From Palaemon carinicauda (Eukaryota; Arthropoda; Malacostraca; Decapoda; Palaemonidae), in the NCBI RefSeq assembly GCF_036898095.1, contig NC_090739.1, forward strand, positions 63,570,747 through 63,634,746: 64,000 bases of DNA, read 5' to 3'. The notes under the pieces are model-generated. The model ran no database searches and had not been told where the DNA came from. It saw only the letters and a program-made list of their open reading frames with translations. Each line of letters begins with the position of its first letter. Within the stretch, counting starts at the first letter, position 1. This document shows, in pieces, positions 55,033 through 64,000 of the stretch. Both the position numbers and the translations under genes were made by a program.

Positions 55033-55090
<58 letters not shown>

Positions 55091-55170
55091 ATATTCATCA
55101 TATTTATTATATTCATTATTATTTATTATTAATATATTATATTATTATTAGTATTATTATTGTTATTATC

Positions 55171-55212
<42 letters not shown>

Positions 55213-55218
55213 TATAAA

Positions 55219-55262
<44 letters not shown>

Positions 55263-55310
55263 TAATAATAATAATAATAAAAATAATCATAATAATAATG
55301 ATAATATAAT
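54869..55310. repeat. (ATT)n meeting (AAT)n: long inverted trinucleotide array
   Basis: About 300 bases of ATT repeats with interruptions switch at about 55170 (TTATCAATAATAATAA) to about 135 bases of AAT repeats. The two halves are reverse complements, so the region can fold back on itself. Confidence 0.95.
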
Positions 55311-55674
55311 ACTATGAAATTAAGATGATAAGAAAAAATGAAGAAAACATCGGATGAAACAGAAAAAAACTTTCCATGATCCAAACATCGTACAATGACC
55401 ATCTCTATTCGTGTAATTACAGATCACGTGTCTTCTGAGTAACATAATAACGAAGGAAAATGACGTCACTATAGAGTTAAAAAAATACCCTTTAATTGGT
55501 TGCCTAGTTTATGTTTAGATAAGAAAGTACCCACGGAATACCCCGGGTCATATCCCTTTTAAAAGATATGGATGTGGAAATGGACTCTTTGTTTATGATG
55601 GTGTTTAGAAATAAATTATATGTCAATAAGGGGATTTGATATCAAAAGGATTTGAGGAAACGGTGGAAGACGCT

Positions 55675-55705
<31 letters not shown>

Positions 55706-55706
55706 C

Positions 55707-55742
<36 letters not shown>
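55675..55742. repeat. (GA)n microsatellite
   Basis: About 68 bases, interrupted by ACGAGG. Confidence 0.95.
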
Positions 55743-55746
<4 letters not shown>

Positions 55747-55985
55747 ATGACGTTACATGCTTTATTACTACTTTCTCCGAATTATTTTCACATGAGATAA
55801 CATCAAACAATACATCTTGATCCCTTGTATACACCACTAGCAAGTCTTGAACACAAACCTCAACGAATAGTGATTCAATTTATGTATGAGATTGATTGTA
55901 ATTATGTACATAATGACATTATTGTTGTTGTTGACGTATCCACATTTTATGGCAATAGGAAATGAAGTCATGTAATGGATTAGGG

Positions 55986-55988
<3 letters not shown>

Positions 55989-56037
<49 letters not shown>
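55989..56037. repeat. (CT)n microsatellite
   Basis: About 49 bases. Confidence 0.95.
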
Positions 56038-56040
<3 letters not shown>

Positions 56041-56102
56041 GAGCTTCAGCTAATATTTGAAGGTTAGCTGTGTGTGTAATAATATTGGTGCACTACGAGA
56101 TT

Positions 56103-56126
56103 CACACACACACACACACCACTCAC

Positions 56127-56176
<50 letters not shown>
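56103..56176. repeat. (AC)n then (TC)n
   Basis: Nine CA units, an ACTCACTCAC bridge and about 46 bases of TC. Confidence 0.95.
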
Positions 56177-56180
<4 letters not shown>

Positions 56181-56289
56181 GGAGAGGGATTTCCCCCTTA
56201 AGTAAATATTCGGTCATACGTATACATTTACCTACATATTATGTGGGTTTAAAAGCTAATATTAGAAACTCTCGTATGGAGCGATGAAC

Positions 56290-56294
<5 letters not shown>

Positions 56295-56337
<43 letters not shown>

Positions 56338-56389
56338 AGAGAGAGGAGAGGAGAGAGGAGAGAGAGGAGGGGGGGGGAGGGAGAGAGAA
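56295..56389. repeat. (GA)n compound tract with G-run
   Basis: GA repeats broken by GAGGAG steps and ending in nine G. Confidence 0.95.
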
Positions 56390-56476
56390 TATCTGTTAAA
56401 GAATTGGCAGAAGTATATCTGCAACATAGACCATTAATAAAATTTCATTCACATTGTAAAGGTTTTCGAACGGATC

Positions 56477-56533
56477 TCTCTCTCTCTCTCCTCCTCTCTC
56501 TCTCTCTCCTCTCTCTCTCCTCTCTCTCTCTCT
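56477..56533. repeat. (CT)n compound tract
   Basis: CT repeats with CCT interruptions that mirror the GAGGAG steps of the tract at 56295, in opposite orientation. Confidence 0.95.
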
Positions 56534-56664
56534 GAATATTATCTTGGGATTACATGTTTATCTGTTCTTATCTTCTTCATTATATAATTTTGTAATTTCA
56601 TCTTATAGCAAAAGTAATTTGATAACTGGAAATTGCATCTTTGACTCTAGTAATTTATGATGTA

Positions 56665-58370
<1,706 letters not shown>

Positions 58371-58379
58371 TCTGAGGTC

Positions 58380-58685
58380 TTTAGTCCTGCAGTGGACTAA
58401 AAACGGCTGCGTTCGTTTTGTTACTGTTGCTTGAGGGTACACTGGGGCATACTATTCTATCTCATTTCTCTTCCCTCTTGTAATCTTTCTTTTCTTGAAG
58501 TGTTTATAGCTTATATATGAGAGTTATTTTAAAATTGTTACTGTTCTTAAATATTTTGTTTTGGTTATCATTACTTCTCTTGTTGTTTATGTGCTATCCT
58601 CACTGGGCTAGTTTTCCTGTTGTAGACCTTGGGATTACAGAATCTTGCTTTTATCAACTAGGGGTTATAGTAGCTTACCTAGTAA

Positions 58686-58690
<5 letters not shown>
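58380..58690 (+). repeat. Dispersed repeat family A, near-complete copy (+)
   Basis: From TCTGAGGTCTTTAGTCCTGC through TTGAGGGTACACTGGGGCAT to CAACTAGGGGTTATAGTAGC and a TAATATAT end that runs into (AT)n. It is the reverse complement in order of the copy at 36415-36812. Confidence 0.6.

Positions 58691-58740
<50 letters not shown>
58683..58740. repeat. (TA)n microsatellite
   Basis: About 58 bases, at the 3' end of the family A copy. Confidence 0.95.
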
Positions 58741-58742
<2 letters not shown>

Positions 58743-59165
58743 CCTAGGTCTTCCAATTCTTTTAGTGCCTTGTGGAGCCCAGTTAAACGTTGGGTGACCT
58801 AATCTCTCTTGGGGTGTGCGAAGAGCATGCCCAAACCATCAACATCTACCCCCCTCATTATGATGTCATCCACATATGGTGCTCGAGTAATCTCTCTTAT
58901 AGATTTCATTTCTAATCCCATCCTGCCATTTAACTCCCAAAATTCTTCTGAGGGTCTTTATTCTCAAATCTACTAAATCTATTGGAGATTGATTCATTGT
59001 CATACCATGACTCATGTCCATAGAGTAACACTGATCTCAATAAACTCGATATATAGTCTGATTTTTATATGAAATTTTAGGCAATTTGATTTCCAAAATT
59101 TACTTAACCCTAGCCATTGTCTGATTTGCTTTTTTCAATTTTCACTAAACTCTAATTCTAAGACC
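58741..59165 (-). mobile_element. C-terminal relic of an RTE-like LINE
   Basis: On the minus strand: SVLLYGHESW, then ILRRTLRRILGVKWQDGIRN, and later WFGHALRTPQERLGHPTFNW and APQGTKRIGRPR. These are the last blocks of LINE ORF2 (the LLYGxExW, RRxLxIxWxDxI, WxGHxLRMPxxR and GRPR motifs). Two stops interrupt the middle. Confidence 0.75.
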
Positions 59166-59174
59166 CTGTATTGG

Positions 59175-59321
<147 letters not shown>

Positions 59322-60052
59322 TAGTGGAACCTCTACATACGAACGTATCTACATCCGAATTTTCCAACATCCGAAGTAAAATTTGAGCAATTTTTTTGAC
59401 TCTACACACGAATTTTATTTCGACACACGAAGTAAGCATTTTTCGTCGTACCGGTTGTATCCGAATTTTTCGACATGCAAAGTACAATTTGAATACGTTC
59501 CTACTCTACACCCGAATTTTTTTTCGACACCCGAAGTAAACAATACCCGTACGCGTAGGTGGTACTCATAGCGCCGGATGTATTTTTTATTTCCGTCGAT
59601 AGAAGGCAGTATTTCGACCTCGGAGGGACCCTCAATTAGCGTGGCTTGGGTCAGTCCTCTGTTCTCGTCAGCTTCGTGTGGTTGTGCGCTGTGCGTTTTG
59701 CTATTACAGTTTTAATCGTGATGTTTTACGTGCATCCTTTTACGGTAATTTACGTAAAGCATGGGTCCTAAAAGGCTTAGTTTTGCAAGTGGTAGTGGTA
59801 GTGCTGAGAAAAGGGAGAAGGAAATGCTTTATTTAGACGTAAAGCAAGAAATTATTGAAAAACATGAGCGTGGCGTCCGCGTGAGTGAACTTGCTAAAGA
59901 ATATGGCCGTAATATGTCGACGATCTCGACAATCTTGAAACAGAAGGAAGCCATTAAAGCAGTGAAACCTTCTAAGGGGATCACCATCATTTCAAAACGT
60001 CGTAGCCCTATCATAGAAGAGATGAAACGACTTCTGCTAATCTGGATCAAGG
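59322..60052 (+). mobile_element. Tigger/pogo-like DNA transposon, left half
   Basis: It begins at a TA dinucleotide with TAGTGGAACCTCTACATACG, a variant of the CAGTGGAACC-type Tigger terminus. Sub-terminal repeats of the ACxCCGAAxTTTxxCGACA type follow at about 59348-59540. The transposase starts at 59761. The element is cut at about 60052 by the minus-strand LINE; the rest must lie beyond the window. Confidence 0.85.
59761..60052 (+). CDS. Tigger-like transposase N-terminus (CENP-B-type helix-turn-helix), truncated
   Basis: MGPKRLSFASGSGSAEKRE, then VKQEIIEKHERGVRVSELA, EYGRNMSTISTILKQKEAIK and SPIIEEMKRLLLIWIKD. The middle is the DNA-binding HTH of pogo/CENP-B proteins; the last block starts the second HTH. 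The DDE domain is absent because of the LINE insertion. After about 60052 the open frame reads LINE sequence. Confidence 0.88.
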
Positions 60053-60103
60053 ACCTTACCTTACCTTATTGCCTTATTTTTTGTTTGGGTTCCCCCAGGT
60101 CCC

Positions 60104-61561
60104 TCAGTGTGAGGCACCTCGTATATCCACCAGAGAGTTGCTAATACATCTTCCGGTGTATTTTGCATCTTCCAGTCTTGGATGGTCTGGGATGCATCTT
60201 AGGTATTTATCGAGCTGATTTTTAAACGCATCTAGGCTCACTCCTGATATGTTTCTTAGATGAGCTAGCAGCACATTAAATAGTCGCTGCATTATCGATG
60301 CTGGTGCGTAGTGGATTAATGTCCTGTGCGCCTTTCTCAGTTTACCTGGAATGCTTTTTGGCACTATTAATCTACCTCTGCTTGCTCTTTCTGATACTTT
60401 AAGCTCCATGATGTTTTCAGCAATTCCTTCTATTTGCTTCCATGCTTGTATTATCATGTAGCGTTCTCTTCTCCTTTCTAGACTGTATAGTTTTAAAAAT
60501 TGCAGTCTTTCCCAGTAATCAAGGTCCTTAACTTCTTCTATTCTAGCAGTATAGGACCTTTGTACACTCTCTATTTGCGCAATATCCTTTTGGTAGTGTG
60601 GGTACCATATCACATTGCAGTACTCGAGTGTACTGCGCACATAAGTTTTGTAAAGCATAATCATGTGTTCAGTTTTTCTTGTTTTAAAGTGTCTGAATAA
60701 CATTCCCATTTTTGCTTTACATTTAGCCAACAGTGTTGCTATTTGGTCGTTGCATAACATATTCCTATTTAAAATTACACCAAGGTCTTTAATTGCTTCC
60801 TTGTTTGTGATTGTCTCATTATTAGGTCCCTTGTATGCATACACCATTCCTTCTCTGTTTCCATAATTTATTGATTCGAATTTATCGGAGTTAAATACCA
60901 TCCTATTTATCTCCGCCCATTCATATATTTTGTTTAGATCTCTTTGTAGTGAGTTCCTATCTTCATCACAAGTAATTTCTCTACTTATTCTTGTGTCATC
61001 GGCGAAACTTCTCACTACGGAGTTTTCAACATCACAGTCTATGTCTGAGATCATAATAACAAATAGCAGTGCAGCTAATACCGTACCTTAGGGCACACCT
61101 GATATTACCTGGGCTTCATCTGATTTCTCGTCATTTGCAACCACTATCTGTTTTCTGTTTTGCAGGAATTCTTTTACCCATTTTCCTATCTTTCCCACAA
61201 TATTATGCTTTCTCATTTTTTTCTCCAATATGTTATGGTCTACCTTGTCAAAGGCTTTTGCAAAATCTAGATAGATCACATCTGTGTCTTTTTCATTTAT
61301 CATATTATTGTATATGTTTTCATAGTGAGCTATCAGTTGGGTCTGTGTACTTTTTCCAGGTACGAAACCGTGTTGACCCATATTAAACAAATTATTTTTG
61401 ACCAAATGGTTCATTATTTTCTTTTTTATTACCCTCTCATACACTTTCATAATATGTGATGTTAGACTAACAGGTCTATAATTGCTTGCCTCTAGTCTTG
61501 ATCCACTTTTGAAGATAGGGGTTATATAAGCTAATTTATGTTTAACATATATCTCGCTCAT
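60104..61561 (-). pseudogene. LINE ORF2: reverse transcriptase and C-terminal domain, one nonsense codon
   Basis: YITPIFKSGSRLEASNYRPV, then GFVPGKSTQTQLI, YLDFAKAFDKVDH and SGVP-stop-GTVLAALLF, FADDTRISRE and NLGVILNRNML-like sequence (LGVILNRNML), ending in a C-terminal region (SLDAFKNQLDKYLR) with the stop at 60104-60106. The Gln codon of the GVPQG motif has become TAA, so the protein would end before the catalytic FADD box. Both halves are in one frame. Confidence 0.88.
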
Positions 61562-62780
61562 ATCTATACTCTGTCTTAGCAGTATTGCAAGTGGCTTCGC
61601 GATAGTGTTTGCAGTTTTTTTTTAACAAAATCGCTGGAACTCCATCTGGTCCGGCTGCCGATCCATTTTTAATTTCGTTTATAGCCGTAACAATATCTGC
61701 TTCATTAATATCTATATCCGTTAGATATTCAACATTTTCTTCTCTCATTTCTGTTTCATTATTCTCATTCGCAATTCTTGGCGTGAACTCACTCTTATAT
61801 TTTTCTGCTAATATGTTGCATATTTCCTTTTTTTCATTCGTTAGCCGTCCTTCAATTCTTAGAGGGCCTATTTCTTTTCTCCTTTTATTCATCTTTTTTG
61901 CATAGGAGTAAAGTACTTTGGGGTTTCTTTTTATATTTTGAAGTGTCCTTTCTTCTAAGTCCCTTTTTTCATTTTCTTTCGACTGTATAATCTTTTGTTC
62001 TGCATTTTCTATCTTGCATTTTATTTCCCTCATTTTCCACACATTTTTTTTCTTTTGAAAGATTTTTCTTCCACTTTTTAATTTTCTGAAATAAGATCCT
62101 TCTGTCTCTTGGTATGTACGTCTTTTGTTTATTGTTTTTTTTTTCGGTACATATTTTTCAACAATTTTCTCCAGTATTTTGTACAGTATATCCTTATTTA
62201 CCTGTATATTATCACTTATAAATACATTTTTCCATTCTTTATTCAGTTCTTCATTTATTTCTGACCATTTTATATTCTTACTGTAAAAGTTATATTTTTC
62301 ATATCCTTCCCAAAGTTTTGTGCTTTTATTAATTCTGTGATCACTTGCTTTGGAATGAACTATCAATTCTATGACATTGTGGTCTGAAATTCCCGTGTTA
62401 TACACTATTATTTCTTTAACATAATTCACCTCATTCACAAATGCTAGATCTAGGACATTTTCCTTTCTTGTTGGAATGTGGTTTATTTGTTGCATATTAT
62501 GTTCTAATAGCATATCTTGAAGCTTTTCAAATTGCCTCTTATCTTCTGCGCTACTATTACTATCTTTTTTATATGTATACATACAACCACTTTCTTCTAT
62601 CCGTTCTTTCCAATCTACGAAAGGAAAGTTAAAATCTCCGGATAGGAGTATATTCCAGTCTTTATGGTTTCTACATATATCATCTATTTTTTCTATTATT
62701 ATGTCAAACTCCTTAGTGTTTGGGGGTCTGTAAACTACAATATTCATTAGTTTTTCAAATTCAAATTCTACCACAATCAA
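61542..62780 (-). CDS. LINE ORF2: endonuclease C-terminal half and linker
   Basis: A 412-codon frame. VVYRPPN, LLSGDFNFPFVDW (the GDFN catalytic block) and GISDHNVIELIV (the SDH block) are endonuclease motifs. These are followed by a long Lys/Glu-rich linker and NGSAAGPDGVPAILLKK, the start of the RT region. The endonuclease N-terminus (MNAQGLVTSNSKRKIEFLEE, LNISETWYS) is readable from about 63043 in another frame, separated by an A-run indel near 62970. The apparent Met is therefore internal. Confidence 0.85.
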   Translation of the reverse strand: MIVVEFEFEKLMNIVVYRPPNTKEFDIIIEKIDDICRNHKDWNILLSGDFNFPFVDWKERIEESGCMYTYKKDSNSSAEDKRQFEKLQDMLLEHNMQQINHIPTRKENVLDLAFVNEVNYVKEIIVYNTGISDHNVIELIVHSKASDHRINKSTKLWEGYEKYNFYSKNIKWSEINEELNKEWKNVFISDNIQVNKDILYKILEKIVEKYVPKKKTINKRRTYQETEGSYFRKLKSGRKIFQKKKNVWKMREIKCKIENAEQKIIQSKENEKRDLEERTLQNIKRNPKVLYSYAKKMNKRRKEIGPLRIEGRLTNEKKEICNILAEKYKSEFTPRIANENNETEMREENVEYLTDIDINEADIVTAINEIKNGSAAGPDGVPAILLKKNCKHYREATCNTAKTEYRYERDIC

Positions 62781-63075
62781 TTCACATTCTGTGTTGCTGT
62801 ATTTTTCACATACTTTTCCTTGATTTATGTCTCTTCCATATATTGCGGTTCCCCCTTGATTCCTATTTTTTCTGTCTGATCTATAAGTTTGGAAACCCTT
62901 TATCTGGTCATCACTGCCAGTCTCTTGGGAATACCATGTTTCACTTATATTTAATATATCTATTTTTTTTCAATTTGGGTTAGTTCTTCTAAGAACTCTA
63001 TTTTCCTTTTAGAGTTACTCGTGACTAAACCCTGTGCATTCATTACTATTATGGTTTGTGTTTCATCCCCATTAT

Positions 63076-64000
63076 TTAATATTGGTAATGATATGGATTC
63101 TCCCATGCTTCCTTCCTGTTCTGATATGATGTTCTTTTCTTCATTTCCCGGAATTCTGCCATTAAAAAATCCAACTTTTCTATTATATTTGCTCTTTTGT
63201 CTTCATATTTATTTGTGTGTGTATACCTGCAACTGTCCCCATATCTGCACCAACCCCTGGCATTATAGATGCATTCTTTGTAGTTGGGCTCTAAATGTGC
63301 AGGTTTGGGTTGAAAGGCCTCATATCTTGGGGCTCTTGGTTCAAAGCGCGGTATATACACGGCCTGCTTTTTTGTTTCTTTTTTTGTTTCTTTTTTGCTT
63401 TCATTTTTCTTTTCAGTTTGCTGAGTTTTCTTACATTCATTCATGGTTGCAGGATGCATATATCGACATTTTTTGTTGTAAATGCATCCTTTTCCTTCTT
63501 TTAGGTTTTTGCATATTTTTGGATGGAGATCTCTGCATTCGTCTCCATATCCGTCTAAATACGCACATTTACCATATATTTCATAATTATGGCATAACTT
63601 TGGATGCTTGTAGTAGCATCTTTCGCCAAATCTGCAATTCCCTCTTTTCTATTTTTTCTTGTTCTTGCTCTTCCCTAAAATTATGTAGGTCCAGGTAGAG
63701 TCCCTTGGGTCTATTATTTGTTTCCATCTGGTAATTTATTTCTTCATAAGTATGTTGTTGGATGGCATCATAGGTTATATCAATGATTTCTTCTGCATCC
63801 TTACACATATCCTGTTCATTGTTCTCTTCTTCTTCTTTTTCTTCTTCTTCTTCTTCTTCTGTTTCTTCTTCTTCCTCTTCTTTATCTTCAACTACTTGCA
63901 GATTTAGTCTCGACTTAATTATATTTTCTATCCAGACTAAGCATGTTGAGCAGAATACCTTTGTGTCTTTATTTTTTATTTTTTGCTGTATTTCAGCACA
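63076..64000 (-). CDS. LINE ORF1 with several CCCH zinc fingers, 5' incomplete
   Basis: The minus strand from the window edge gives an acidic Glu-rich stretch (about 63830-63890) and a helical linker. Then CRFGERCYYKH, CAYLDGYGDECRDLH, CIYNKKCRYMH and CIYNARGWCRYGDSCRYTH follow, four C-x(n)-C-x5-C-x3-H-like units between about 63650 and 63210. The end, to the stop at 63076, is Lys-rich with HYQY. A one-base slip near 63650 separates the first part from the fingers. CCCH fingers would be the RNA-binding module of this ORF1. Confidence 0.75.

Larger units (their letters stand above)
60053..64000 (-). mobile_element. Nearly full-length CR1-like LINE, 3' end inside the Tigger transposase
   Basis: Minus strand, 5' end beyond the window. 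ORF1 (to 63076) encodes an acidic region and CCCH zinc fingers. ORF2 (about 63067-60104) encodes endonuclease and reverse transcriptase. The 3' tail of short GGTAAGGTAAGG-type repeats joins Tigger sequence at about 60052. The target-site duplication cannot be tested because the other end is off-window. Breaks: an A-run frameshift near 62970, another near 61620, a frameshift in ORF1 near 63650 and a nonsense codon at 61090-61092. Confidence 0.85.

Noticed and set aside
63021..63698. 225-codon + frame rich in Cys/Phe/Leu
   Set aside because: It is the antisense shadow of the CCCH zinc-finger ORF1 on the minus strand, which has the protein-like motifs.

Overview
This window is eukaryotic nuclear DNA. 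It is AT-rich, dense in simple repeats ((CT)n, (AT)n, (ATT)n, poly-T), full of retrotransposon and DNA-transposon fragments, and holds one host gene split into small exons by long introns. The beta-subunit sequence, the dispersed repeats and the very high microsatellite load point to an arthropod, most likely a decapod crustacean (shrimp, prawn or crab). The species call is inference. A 500-base N gap lies at 53501-54000.

Host gene. A Na+/K+-transporting ATPase beta subunit (nervana type) runs on the + strand from 16200 to 47466. It has two alternative first coding exons (16200-16305 and 16723-16831). Both end in the same phase with the same Ala-Ser-Trp end, and either can splice across 22-23 kb to six shared exons (39317-39463, 39839-39958, 40133-40314, 41846-41965, 44336-44498, 47363-47466). 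Phases join cleanly and predict 313 or 314 residues: a short cytoplasmic tail that differs between isoforms, one transmembrane helix, and an ectodomain with six cysteines. I found no N-X-S/T sequon in the ectodomain.

Left flank (1-16 kb). Two small foldback elements (about 1.05 and 1.6 kb) are followed by a decayed minus-strand multi-domain gene of transposon-like character (5346-9420). It has an N-terminal zinc-finger-like part and a C-terminal Cys-rich CXC-like block. Next to its N-terminal end is a 79-bp tandem array (9519-10596, resuming 12764-12872). The array unit, read on the minus strand, encodes a CxxC peptide that fits the missing first half of that zinc finger. A 5'-truncated LINE with an RNase H domain sits inside the array, bounded by a 12-13 bp target-site duplication.

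Intron 1 (16.8-39.3 kb) holds a second 5'-truncated LINE inserted in a (CT)n tract, tRNA-like SINEs, LINE 3'-end relics, two CCAAT-box clusters, and ten independent (CT)n tracts all in the sense orientation. Introns 5 and 6 contain two piggyBac-like miniature elements at TTAA sites, a tRNA-derived SINE and LINE fragments.

Right flank (48.7-64 kb). A GC-richer decayed DIRS/Ty3-like retroelement (about 48.7-52.0 kb) is followed by long AT, ATT and GA/CT arrays, a 43-bp minisatellite and another LINE relic. At the end is a nest: a Tigger/pogo-like transposon inserted in (TA)n (TIR at 59322, transposase from 59761) is itself cut by a nearly full-length minus-strand CR1-like LINE (60053 to beyond 64000). 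The LINE's ORF1 carries several CCCH zinc fingers and its ORF2 has endonuclease plus reverse transcriptase, broken by two A-run frameshifts and one nonsense codon. No CRISPR arrays, operons or other prokaryotic features were seen.
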